Positions 29,512 to 39,662 of a DNA stretch of 64,000 bases are shown here, one piece after another (position 1 is the first letter of the stretch; each line of letters opens with the position of its first letter). The notes below the pieces were generated by a model that made no database searches, had not been told where the DNA came from, and saw only the letters and a program-made list of their open reading frames with translations. The translations under genes were made by a program, and so were the position numbers. The stretch is from Amphiura filiformis. Its lineage: Eukaryota > Echinodermata > Ophiuroidea > Amphilepidida > Amphiuridae. The stretch covers positions 14,918,305 to 14,982,304 of the forward strand of contig NC_092631.1 in assembly GCF_039555335.1 (NCBI RefSeq). The letters are read 5' to 3'.

Positions 29512-31059
29512 CAGGGTGATTTAAAATGAACTGTACCCAACTTCGCCCAATTTTTTTACATTATTTGCGGAGATTGTACATTTCAAAAAACTATCGTAGA
29601 GAGCAGTGATAAGTGTTCTGTAGTAGAAATTTTGAATTTTGATAATAAGTGGTTTTAGTCAGAAGATATTGCATTTTCAAGTTATCATCCCATTTTTAGA
29701 CTAACACACGGAACTAAGTTTATCCGTGTTCTTTACTGCAGTAACAAACTGCAGCTACGCACATGTACAGCAAAACCAAGACAAATGTTATTTCGCATTA
29801 TTAAATCAATAATATTGATATTCAGTTACAATATCAGGTTTGCAAAGATTACATGTTAAATAATACATTGAGAACAAAGGACCCGTTGACTTGAAATTGT
29901 AGAGGGAAATTTGAATTCAAATAGAAATGGTGCTGGTGCAATAGCCATACACTCGTAATTGAGACCTGATTTTTTTTCACCAATGATAGGAAACATAGAC
30001 TACTACCCTCTTACAGCTTGCAATATAAAATGTCGGTAAGTTTTTAATTTTAATTGTATTTACTTCTTACAATTCATCTTATTTTCATTTTTAAATAAAC
30101 ATGCGCAATTTATGTTGAACTGAAAATGTCTGAGGGCAGTTGAGTGAGCAGAATGCCGTAGAATAGGTAGTTTGAATAGAATCCCAGCAAACACAAAAAC
30201 GTTTTAAAAACGTTTTTAATAAGTTATATTTTGTCTTTTGGTTTACATAAAAACGTTTTAATAACATTAAAATGTCGGGTTATATAAAGGTCATGAAAAC
30301 GTTTTAAAACGTTTTGTATGAAAACACACTACAACAATATTTTTAAAATGTTTTCAAAATGTTATTGTAAACCATTTTTACCAAATATTTTGTCAACACT
30401 TAAATAACATTATGTTAAAATATTTGCACCCAGCAAACACAGAAATGTTCTTAAAATGTTTTTTCAAAACGTTTTAATAACATTTAAATGTCGGGTTATA
30501 TAAAGGTCATGAAAACGTTTTTAAAACGTTATTGCAAATATTTTGGGCAAAATTTTTTCGCAAGATATTTTTTCAACCCCAAAATAACATTATGTTTAGA
30601 AAGTTTTGTATCAAGTTTTCACAAATGTTTTTGGAATGTTATTAAAACGTTTTTATACCCTTTATATAACCCGATATTTAAACGTTTTCTGTAAAACATT
30701 TTTTGTTTGCTGAGCGTAAGATTATCAAAAAATGATTTTTAATGTTATGAAAACGTTTTATACCCTTAATATGCCCTTTATATAACCCGACATTTAAACG
30801 TTTTCTGATAACCTTTTGCGAATGATGTCGAAAACGTTTTGTGTTTGCTGGGATACTCATCCGTGTGCAACATCGTTTTTGGTGTGTTTTCTAAGAGTGT
30901 TTATTTCTTCAAAACCATTAGAGGTAAAGACATGATTTTTTCACCAATAATAGAAAACATAATATCCTGTTACAGCTTACAAGCACAAATTATTTAAATG
31001 TCGGTAAGTATTTTATTTTAATTTTTGAAGTTGGGTACAGTTCATTTTAAATCACCCTG
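29512..31059. mobile_element. CAGGGTGATTTAAAATG transposon, TA target duplication
   Basis: The inverted ends are CAGGGTGATTTAAAATGAAC and GTTCATTTTAAATCACCCTG, extending to about 33 bp. TA flanks both sides (29510-29511, 31060-31061). The empty site is in unit 4 (CCCGCTCTATATAGAAGTAC, about 62773). Internal direct repeats (TTTTTTCACCAATRATAG at about 29974 and 30936; TGTCGGTAAGT) lie on either side of a nested CCCAGCAAAC element. Without that the element is about 0.88 kb. No transposase is seen. Tc1/mariner-type by ends and target. Confidence 0.85.
30183..30852. mobile_element. CCCAGCAAAC element nested in the previous transposon
   Basis: It starts CCCAGCAAACACAAAAACGT and ends TTTTGTGTTTGCTGGG, with internal partial ends near 30430 and 30710. 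The flanking AT at 30181-30182 and 30853-30854 is a 2-bp target duplication, in line with the CA at 9284/9870. The interior repeats AACGTTTT and CCCGACATTT in both directions. Confidence 0.85.
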
Positions 31060-31061
31060 TA

Positions 31062-32084
31062 TATAGAACTACTTTACTTGCATTAAATGCACATTAATAA
31101 TGCAGTAATAAAATCAAAATCAAAACCAAGTTAGTTGTGTTATTTATTATAAGCACAAACTTTTAAACAAAACGGATGCAAATTTAATCTAGAAAAACCG
31201 AAATTTGAAGTAATTTGCAAATTGATGCCAATTGGATCGCCTAATTTCAACGGGAGCCTTTCATGTGATGTGTTGAAATGAATATTTAATACAATTAAAT
31301 ACCGAGTTGGAACACCTAATTTCAATACGAGTATGAAAAAAATTATTGCCGCAATATTAACCTGAACATAAAGCCTGAGATACACCTTTTAATTTGCGAC
31401 ACATGTTTTAAAAGTCCAACGCTGGTAAATATATCATTAAAAAAAAAATTTAAAATCGGAAATGAAAAGTATATCTCAGAGTAAACTTTTATTTTGCTTT
31501 TTTTAATGACATGGGCCAGATACACATTGTTCTTTTAAGAACTTTGAATGATTGAATAAATGAAATTTCAAGTTTTATTCCATGCACTAAAATGTTTTGT
31601 AAATATAGAAACATAAGTTCTTTAGAGTTAACATAGCAAATATGAAACATGAAATAGTTGCATCAACCAGTTATATTATAACGACTGTTTGGAGCGCATT
31701 TTAAGTGCTTTTTCAAATCAGTCACAGTCTTGTACACTGGACTGTATAAAGCATTGTTATGTGTACATTCAAAACCAAGGGGATAGGACATTTCAGAAAT
31801 GTAGCGGTCCCGCGGTGCCGTTATACAAATCTAATACTGAGCAGTACACTTAAAGATCAGTCTGATCGGCAATTGAAATGTCCGTTTATGCCATTATGCA
31901 TTGGTTCTGCTGCCTTAATAATGTAAAGCCTTTGCATTATTACAAGGCTCATAGTTCAGTGTACAAGTGCCTGATTAAAAAAAATCGCTAAACAACTAAA
32001 CAACAAAGCACTCTCAGTGAAAACGATTCTAAGTAATTTATGTTTAAAAAAACCCGTATTTTTCGGCAAATTAGATGTAACAAT
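31062..32084. other. Unit flank before satellite B of unit 3, no gene
   Basis: Matches 62780-63010 of unit 4 and 16480-16920 plus 18150-18345 of unit 1. It holds the empty sites of the unit 1 LINE fragment (about 31797) and TTAA element (about 31850). No coding sequence. Confidence 0.5.
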
Positions 32085-32945
32085 AACTGTACAGGTAGTA
32101 CAACAGTAACTGCAGTAACTCTGACCAGAGGCAGTTTAACAGTACCTGTGATCAGAGGTAGTTCAACAGTAAATGTGATCAGAGGTAGTTCAACAGAAAA
32201 TGTGATCAGAGGTAGTTCAACAGTAACTGTGATCAGAGGAAGTTCAACAGTATCTGTGCATGTGATCAGAGGTAGTTCAACAGAGACTGTGATCAGAGGT
32301 AGCTCAACAGGACCTGTGATCAGAGGTAGTTCAACAGTACCTGTGATCAGAGCTAGTTTAACAGTAACTGTGATCAGAGGTAGTTTAACAGTAACTGTGA
32401 TCAGAGGTAGTTCAACAGTACCTGTGATCAGAGGTAGTTCAACAGTACCTCAGATCAGAAATAGTTTAACAGTAACTGTGATCTGAGGTAGGTCAACAGT
32501 ACCTGTGATCAGAGGTAGGTCAACAGTGCCTGTGATCAGAGCCGAGTCAACACTTTTAACATTAACTGTAACCACATGTAGCGCAACAGTAAATTGTGAT
32601 CAGAAGTAGTTCAACAATAACTGTGATCAGAGGTAGTACAAAATGTGATCAGAGGTAGTTCAACAGTACCTGTGATCAGAGGGAGTTCAACAGTGCCTAT
32701 AATCAGAGGTAGGCCAACAGTGCCTATGATCAGAGGTAGGTCAACAGTGCCTATGATCAGAGGTAGGTCAGCACTTATCATTAACTGTAACCACATGTAG
32801 TGCAACAGTAAATTGTGATCAGAAGTAGTTCAACAATAACTGTGATCAGAGGTAGTACAAAATGTGATCAGAGGTAGTTCAATAGTAACTGTGATCAGAG
32901 GTAGTTCATGTAATATAGTACACGCAGTACCTGTAATGAGAAGGT
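32085..32945. repeat. Satellite B before ZNF3
   Basis: About 30 copies of the 27-bp repeat. It opens with the same sequence as the unit 2 array (ACAATAACTGTACAGGTAGT) and closes with GAGAAGGTGATCAGCACGTT at the finger remnant. A longer module (TAACTGTAACCACATGTAG, then CAGTAAATTGTGATCAGAAG) occurs twice, at about 32563 and 32783. Confidence 0.93.
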
Positions 32946-33369
32946 GATCAGCACGTTTATACGCTTCATGCTTCTTCAAATGACCTGACTTTGTGAAGCC
33001 TTTATTACAACATGTATACTTATGGCAAGGCTTATCGTTCGTGTGGAAATACGTTCATTTTCCTTCAAGTGTGAACACAGAATTATGAATTAAAATGCAT
33101 CTCGTTGGTATGAAAACGTGATGCGCTTTCAAGATACCTGCCTGTGTGAAGTCTTTGGTACCAATTTTACACTGAAGGGCCTTTCGTAAGTATGAATACA
33201 TTCACGTGCTTTCAAATTGCCTGAGTTTGTACAGCTTTTATTAAAATCTTTATTTAAAAGGCTTCTCTTTAGTATTGTGTAAAGCATTTGTTACAAATCT
33301 AACAGGTTTTAATTCTTTCATATTTCTTCAAATTACCTTGACGTTGTGAAACCTTTGTTATAACATAGG
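32946..33369 (-). pseudogene. Zinc-finger remnants downstream of ZNF3
   Basis: Four or so damaged fingers are recognisable on the minus strand: GFTKSGHLKKHEA at 32960-33010, a piece with TQAGILKAHHVF near 33110-33150, CTNSGNLKAREC near 33190-33240, and KGFTTSR-like sequence at 33310-33360. Short deletions and stops run throughout. The same order of remnants follows the other genes. Confidence 0.7.
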
Positions 33370-34584
33370 CTACTCATTTGTATGGATTCGTTCATGTGTT
33401 TTCAAATTACTTGACGTTGTAAAGCCTTTGTTACAAAATGTACATTTAAAAGGCTTTTCCTTGGTATGTATACGTTCATGTGTCTTCAAATCACCTGACT
33501 TTATGAAGCCTTTGTTACAAAATTTACATTTAAAAGGTTTTTCTTTGGTATGAATACGTTCATGTACCTTCAAATCACCTGACTGTGTAAAGCCTTTGTT
33601 ACAAAATGTACACCTAAAAGGTTTCTCTTTAGTATGTATACGTTCATGTATCTTCAAATTACCTGACGTTGTGAAACCTTTCTTACAAAACGTACACTTA
33701 TAAAGATTATCCTTGGTATGGATTCGTTCATGCTCCTTCAAACTACCTGACGCTGTGAAGCCTTTGCTACAAAATGTACATTTATAAGGCTTCTTCCCAG
33801 TATGAATACGTTCATGTGTCTTCAAGTTACCTGACGTCGTGAAGCCTTTATTGCAAAACTTACATTTAAAAGGCTTCTCCATAGTATGTATACGTTCATG
33901 CTCCTTCAAGTGATATGACCGAGTAAAGCCTTTACTGCAAAATGTACACCTAAAAGGCTTCTCTTTAGAATGAATGCGTCCATGTTTCTTTAAACTACCC
34001 GAGGTAGTGAAACATTTGTTACAAAATGTACATTCAAAATGTTTTTCCTTGTGTAATCCTTTATCCATTGTGTAGTGTCTTCTTCGACTCGTGGATGATT
34101 CTCCTGATGTGACAGAAGACCTTGAATCTTGGTCGTAATTCCTTGGCCGATCGCTACCTTTACCATGAATCAGTTTACCCTGCCTATCATGTAGCTGTTT
34201 TTTGCACTTCGTCTTGCGTTTGGTAGAAATAGTGGCACCTTTCTTTGCATACTTATCATGCTTATTTGAAGTTTTCTTTCCATCTTGGTGCGTCCTGTGA
34301 AGCTGTTGGAATGGTTCATGCGTCTTTTCAAGTTCTGCCTTGTTTCTCTTCTGCTGTTTGTTTCTTGACTTTTGCATACTGCATGCACTGATTCTCGTCT
34401 TCTGAACCATGGACGTCATGTATCTCGCTTTGCTCTTGTAGTCATACCAGTAAGGACGAATTCCCATTTCATGGTGTCTTTTATGAGACAAATATCGTAA
34501 CACTTTGTTGTAAAATCTCTGCCCGCAATATTTACATACATGAGGCATTAAGTAGTCCCACTCACGTGGACGTCTATTTGGCAT
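33370..34584 (-). CDS. ZNF3, C2H2 zinc-finger protein with 8 fingers
   Basis: An unbroken frame of 404 residues from the ATG at 34584. It has the shared N-terminal domain (MPNRRPREWDYLMPHVCKYC, then RYLSHKRHHEMGIRPYWYDY) and a Lys/Arg-rich linker of about 130 residues containing NKQQKRNK and TSRRRHYTMDKG. Eight regular C2H2 fingers follow, the first from HFECTFCNKCF, with linkers SKEKP, TMEKP, TGKKP, TKDNL and TKEKP. The stop comes directly after the last His (HTNE, stop). All eight keep their zinc ligands. DNA-contact positions vary between fingers (N, S, H, D at helix position 3) while the rest is almost constant. Predicted nuclear DNA-binding factor with no visible effector domain other than the N-terminal domain. 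Best preserved copy together with ZNF1. Confidence 0.92.
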   Translation of the reverse strand: MPNRRPREWDYLMPHVCKYCGQRFYNKVLRYLSHKRHHEMGIRPYWYDYKSKARYMTSMVQKTRISACSMQKSRNKQQKRNKAELEKTHEPFQQLHRTHQDGKKTSNKHDKYAKKGATISTKRKTKCKKQLHDRQGKLIHGKGSDRPRNYDQDSRSSVTSGESSTSRRRHYTMDKGLHKEKHFECTFCNKCFTTSGSLKKHGRIHSKEKPFRCTFCSKGFTRSYHLKEHERIHTMEKPFKCKFCNKGFTTSGNLKTHERIHTGKKPYKCTFCSKGFTASGSLKEHERIHTKDNLYKCTFCKKGFTTSGNLKIHERIHTKEKPFRCTFCNKGFTQSGDLKVHERIHTKEKPFKCKFCNKGFIKSGDLKTHERIHTKEKPFKCTFCNKGFTTSSNLKTHERIHTNE

Positions 34585-34608
34585 TGTCTGTAATGGAAAC
34601 AAGCAAAA
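34585..34608 (-). other. Splice acceptor before the ZNF3 coding exon
   Basis: TTTGCTTGTTTCCATTACAG on the minus strand stands directly before ACA-ATG, as in the paralogues. Confidence 0.6.
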
Positions 34609-34639
34609 AATACATACAATTTTAATAGCGAAAGAAATA

Positions 34640-35215
34640 CTAGTGTATCAAAATAAAGTATACAGTTTGAAATGTGTCACTAGATTAAAAGGTGAGGTAT
34701 TTGGTCAAAATGCTAGAGTTGATAGCTGAATCAACATCTTGTCCTCCCACAACTGTAAAATCACAGGCGTGTGACCACTAATAATTTCGAGGCGAGAAAA
34801 ATGCAGTTGCGCGAAGTCTGTTATAATCAAAGCAACATGAAATAACATGTTTGACCACTTTCTTTACAGTAATTGACAATCTTAGCCTTCCACAGGCCAC
34901 CAGGGCATGACCGCCATTCCTCTGCATGCAGGTATCAGCTCTCCTCAACATGACATTCACACCACGTCTATGTCCTGCCTGGATGTCAACTTGTGCCATT
35001 ATGTGTATCTGACAGTCATCAAGGTCTGCTGGAAGACTTATGAAAACCTTTCATTTCAAATAGACCCACAAGAGAAACCCAGAGTTGTAAGATCAGGAGA
35101 TCTTATGGGCCATTCCATTTGGTGCTTTAAAGCAATCACACGATTGCCAGACAATTCTGCAAGGTTGTCACACGCCAGTAATTTTTACAGTTGTGGGAGG
35201 ACAAGGTGTTGATTC
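34640..35215 (-). mobile_element. Decayed Tc1/mariner-like transposon in the ZNF3 intron
   Basis: TATCAAAATAAAGTATACAG near 34647 is the element end, with the CAGGGTG part lost. On the minus strand, remnants of the transposase C-terminal third appear: LPDNLAELC-like sequence at about 35150, a SPDLTTLGFS-like stretch near 35080, AQVDIQAGHRRG and MLRRADTCMQRNGGHAL at 34900-35000. These match the closing part of DDE transposases of the mariner-like type. The frame is broken. Confidence 0.65.
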
Positions 35216-35262
35216 AGGTGTTGAACATTTTGACAAAATACCTCATACTTTTCACATTTTTG

Positions 35263-35283
35263 TGGCGGGAAATAATCCCGCCA
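35263..35283. promoter_or_regulatory. Conserved E2F-like palindrome in unit 3
   Basis: GGCGGGAAATAATCCCGCC is identical to the copies at 14100 and 60401. Confidence 0.35.
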
Positions 35284-35633
35284 AAATATTAAATCTTTTC
35301 CCACAACTAAATATCATAGTCAGGAAATTAATGATTCATCTGGTAGGTTAGATCACAACTTTCATAGTTGTATATAATTATCCCAGATAATTCTTGATTT
35401 GGTCTTACAGAGTCTTGGATTGTCGAGGTTTTTGATCAAAAAACGTCACTCGGTGTATTTTGAAACTCGAGGCCATAACTCTTCTCAAATTAGTCCGGAT
35501 AATCAGTTTCCCAGTCTAGTATAACACTGACTAGCACACTTCTATAGTTGAGTGCCCCAGGTCTTTCTCCCATTCACCCGAGGGTAACATAGCACCTCCC
35601 TTTTTCATCATCGTCAATAATTTGTCATCATTA
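35284..35633 (-). other. ZNF3 intron, conserved between units
   Basis: Same sequence as 14121-14490 and 60422-60790, without coding content. It ends at the TA target of the next transposon. Confidence 0.5.
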
Positions 35634-37205
35634 GGGAGTGTTCAGAAATACTTTGGTGGGGGGGGGGGGCTGGAATTTTTTTTTATGTCGAAAATTTTTA
35701 ACCCCCTCTTCGCAAACCCAAAACTTTTTTGACCCCCCTCTTAATGGACCTAAAACTTTTTTGACCCCCCCTCATATAGGTTCAAAACTATTTTGACCCC
35801 CCCCCATCATAATGTACCATTCTACTAATTCAATTCTACTACCATTCAAATGGCATTAATGATACTAAAAATGTTATTCAAGTGCAATGAAATTGTACGC
35901 ATGTCATTGATGTGGAATTGTGGAAATGTTTTTAGTAGCACGCTAAAAATTTTGCCATTTGGAAGCTAAACGAATGAAATTTGATGTAAAAGAGGATTAG
36001 TACGCGCGAAGCGAGCAAAAATTTGTACTTTGGGGGCTAAAATGGCCAAATATGAGCTTAATTTGGTCAGAAACACATGTACAAGCGTCAACATTGAGAT
36101 TATTGAATGTGCCATCCCCCGGGATCTACGCCTTTTGTTGCGGCAAAGCGCACAAAAACAAGACTATTTTAGCCCAAAATACAGGGGCGTAGCCAGTTTT
36201 CTTGGTCGGGGGGTGAATAAAATTTGGGGGACACAGACGAGAAAATAAATTGCAGTTGCTAATACATACATACCGGTTTTGTTTTTTAGAGAGACTGTAC
36301 ATGTATTTGAGCTTTAAAAAAAAGGCTTTATTGGGACAAAACGCGTGCAAAAATTGTGTATTTCGCCCATGATGGGATGAAAATGCCTTTTATTGTGACA
36401 ATGTGGGCACACAGCGTGCACACATTTTGTATTTTACACTATTTTGGCCCATCATAGTGATCGGGTTGAATTTATATGGAAAAGGGTCGATCCAGATTTT
36501 CTCTTTCATTTTTTGTCAGAGGGGCACTTTTCTCTTTCATTTTTTGTCAGGGGCCCTTCCGCCCCCTGTCTACACTACTGCCGAAATGGTGTGTTTTGCT
36601 CTTAAATTGATGGGCCAGTTCGCATAGCGCAAAATTTTGCAATTTTACCCTATTTGGGCCCAAAACATGGTGCTTTTCGATGTGCTAAAAAAAGTTGCAC
36701 ATGGCAATTATTGCTTTATTTTTTCTTCTTTAAGGATTTTTAGGGGATGTCCCCCATGGAAAAAAATTAGAGGGGAGGACGTTTACCCCGGTTCTCCAAG
36801 CCTCCTCTGCCTATAATTGTAATGCAACATGATTAAGTTGTATATCAGTGATAATAAATGAATAATCTGTACTACATGAAACATCATTGTAAAAATTGTC
36901 AACACTAAAGAAGAGCAAAGATATTGCAGCTTTTAGTGATTTAAAGAGCTGACCAGAAAGAACTGACAAAAACCTTAAAATTAAGTTATAGACGACAATT
37001 TTTAACAATGGATCAAATGTACTTTTGTTCTGATTTAATATGGGAACATTTTTACACCCCCCCTCTACGTGCCGAAAAACTTTTTCACCCCCCTGTTCAT
37101 ACACCCAGAACTTTTTTAACCCCCCTATTCAGAACTCCTAAATTTTTTTGACCCCCCCTACATATTTTCCAGCCCCCCCCACCAGAGTATTTATGAACAC
37201 TCCCT
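35634..37205. mobile_element. GGGAGTGTTCAGAAATAC element, 1.57 kb
   Basis: Inverted ends GGGAGTGTTCAGAAATACTT and AGTATTTATGAACACTCCC run into G or C tracts. TA flanks both sides (35632-35633, 37206-37207). Unit 4 has the empty site near 60795 (GTCATCATCATATGATC). The sub-terminal GTTTT / GGGGTCAAAA blocks match the copy at 1-437. Inside lies the GGGGCGTAGCCAGTTTTCTT motif (about 36183) followed by a G-rich stretch. Short open frames show no transposase. Confidence 0.85.
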
Positions 37206-38285
37206 TATATGATTGGCCCTACATCTTAAAGTTCAACTTTTAAAAATGGGTGATACATATGTCACAATTTAAACCAGAAACAACATCGAATATATAAAAA
37301 CTGGATCTGGCAGATGATCTTATTCATCATTATTAATTTGTCAGCATCGATCAATATTGGTATACATCTTAAATTTCACATTCTTTACATTAGGCCGAGT
37401 AAAAAAAATACATGTTTCTCGTCCGCGCCCTCCTCATTGTTTGAAGATTTTTTAAATTTCTTTTTATTTGGTAAACTTTCAGTTATAACTTGTTGAAAAA
37501 GATGTTTCAGAAGTTAAAACTTATTTTACAGCTTTGTAAATGCATAATACATCATTTAAGGAGAGTTTTATAATCACTGGAGGGGTCTACCTCTCAAAAC
37601 AATAAAATAAAAAGGGCCTCCTCCTTTTTCTTAGATATCAATCTGTATGTCGAATACCCAACATATGGTGCCAAATACAGGTATTTAGCGTCACTTTCAA
37701 TAAAAATAGAAAATAAAAAGCCCTCATCCTCCTAATTTTTAAAAACCCGGACGAGAAACATGTTTTTATTTTTACTTGGCCTTATCCGTAAACTTGAAAA
37801 CAGAGATAGCAAAAAAACAAAACAAAAACAAACAAACAAAAAAGCCCCCACCCACCCCCGCAAATTAATAATAATAATAATAATAAAACAACCATCGAGC
37901 AAGGTCCGAAACATGAATCTTATGTAGGCCCCAGACGTGGTCTAATTCTGCATAAAACCGGGTAAGTCGTTATTTCTATAGATCTGCTGCGCATTCAAAT
38001 TGCATCGTAATTTCATTTCAGGTGAGTACATCTTAAATTTTGTTTTTTACATTATATGTCAACTTGAAAACAGAGATAGCAAAAAAAAAGCAAAAACAAA
38101 AACCAAAAAGACGGCCGACAGCCCCACCCCGAAAATTAATAATGATAATAAAACAACCATCGAGCAAGATCCGAAACATGAATCTTATAATGTAGGCCTA
38201 TACATGTACAAGACTAGTGTAATGTGTTTTACGCTCGGGTTTTATATTTTTTGGTTTTAAAGCCAATGTAAGTAAGGGAACTCAC
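37206..38285 (-). other. ZNF3 intron with a local duplication and a small MITE
   Basis: The unit intron resumes here. The segment containing CTTGAAAACAGAGATAGCAA, the A-rich tract and ACCATCGAGCAAG occurs twice (37790-37925 and 38055-38200), a duplication private to this unit. Between the copies lies 37930-38015, an inverted copy of the dispersed fragment at 4020-4085. The TTA-flanked MITE is listed separately. Confidence 0.6.
37393..37781. mobile_element. GGCCGAGTAAAAA MITE, TTA target duplication
   Basis: The ends GGCCGAGTAAAAAAAATACA and (inverted) TGTTTTTATTTTTACTTGGCC pair, and both continue into GTTTCTCGTCC. TTA is present on each side (37390-37392, 37782-37784). The empty site ACATTATCCG is in unit 1 at about 14662. 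A 3-bp duplication points to PIF/Harbinger or a similar group. No coding sequence. Confidence 0.85.
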
Positions 38286-38470
38286 CATGCTCACCTACAC
38301 CGTCTTTACGAAATAATTCAAGAATATATTGACCAAAATTCTACTCACGATCAACGTACACCAACGACACCATTAAGTCCGCAAATAACACGTGAGAGAG
38401 ACAACAAGAGCTAAAGAACAACAGAGCTGACTGCAGACTGCTGGTCTGCTGGTAGTTTAAGTTCAGTTCC
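38286..38470 (-). other. Candidate 5' exon of ZNF3
   Basis: On the minus strand GGTGTAGGTGAGCATG is followed by the donor GTGAGTTCCC (38276-38285). In this unit a TAG stands in frame three codons before the ATG, so translation would start at that ATG. The rest matches units 2 and 4. Confidence 0.45.
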
Positions 38471-38613
38471 GAATACTACACGGCACGGCCTGTGGTTTAT
38501 GATTCCCAGCCAGCTAGCATATCCCACTTGACATCCTACTTGACAGTGACTTGACTTTCATGACAACGATGCACGCCTATTGTTATTTAAATAACATGAT
38601 CAATTGATTAAGA

Positions 38614-39611
38614 CAAGTGCCAGACCCTCTGCATGGATTTGCTCATCTTGCAGAAGTATACCAAAGACACTCCAAACGTTGTCGCGTCAGTCCAAAGCAC
38701 AGGCCAAGGATATATCGGAACTACGTAATGAAAACGCGACACTAACTGAACTTATGAATGAACAACGAGCGCAAATATCTGACCTACAAGACCAGCTACG
38801 GTGCAAAAATCAGCAACTCAAACAGCACGGTGAGAAAGTAACAACACAGAAGGACAATGTCGCGAAGCCCACCCTCATAATCGGTGACTCAATTATCAAG
38901 GACATAAACGAGAATGGCCTCGAGAACACGAAAGTCGACTGTATGCCGGGTGCAAAAGTTACTGACATAGCCAGCAAGTTGAAGAAACCAGAGGCCTACG
39001 AGGCTGTTATAATTCGGCATGGTGGCACGAACAATTGTACGACCGATGAAGATGTTGAGCCTGCTAAAGAAGCCTTCAAGACCATGATCAAGTCTGTTCG
39101 CGAGAAAGCTCCAGAAACCACCATCTTCGTGTCTACAATATGCCCGCGAACGGACAGTGATGGCAAGAACCAACCAAGGGTTGACAAAATGAACTCATTC
39201 TACAAAGAAATCGCGAAATCGACTGACAAATGCGAAATCATTGACAATGACATGAACTTTAAGCTACGCAATAATGAAGCGGACGAAAACGCGTTGAATG
39301 GAGGTAAACTACATCTATCAAAGGCTGGTACTAATAAATTGTTAAGGAACATACACGCGGTAAGGCATGTTATCAAGACGCGAACATCTTCGGCCCGATC
39401 AACGGAAGACGGGAACTCGAAACGAAACTTTAAAACACGCTCATTGAACTCTAGCTATGACAAGACCAACAACAATATGAACAAGAGAGGATGTTATTTC
39501 TGCGGGGAAAAGAACCACCAGCAGAGAGACTGTAAGCATGGTAAGGCAGTGAAATGTCATACTTGTGGAGTTATGGGTCATAAGCAGAGCAAATGTGGTA
39601 AGAAACAATAG
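38614..39611 (+). CDS. LINE ORF1, SGNH hydrolase and zinc knuckles, partial
   Basis: About 330 residues, open at the 5' end. The apparent start at 38604 is a TTG in host flank, not a real initiation codon. Domains in order: SAWICSSC, the rest of a PHD-like zinc motif; a coiled coil (about 30-85, LRNENATLTELMNEQRAQIS); an SGNH/GDSL hydrolase-like domain with LIIGDSIIK (block I Ser), HGGTNNC (block III Asn) and GKLHLSKAGT (block V His); then two CCHC knuckles, CYFCGEKNHQQRDC and CHTCGVMGHKQSKC. ORF1 proteins of this kind bind element RNA. The esterase-like domain is known in several LINE clades. It ends in TAG 52 bp before the first ATG of ORF2. Confidence 0.85.
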
Positions 39612-39662
39612 GGATCTGGCAAGGAAGATATTGCCGTGTCTGGATTATCCAGAGAAGACTGT

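Noticed and set aside
38604-38613. Met at 38604 as the ORF1 start
   Set aside because: The codon is TTG and lies in host flank outside the LINE; ORF1 is truncated at its 5' end.
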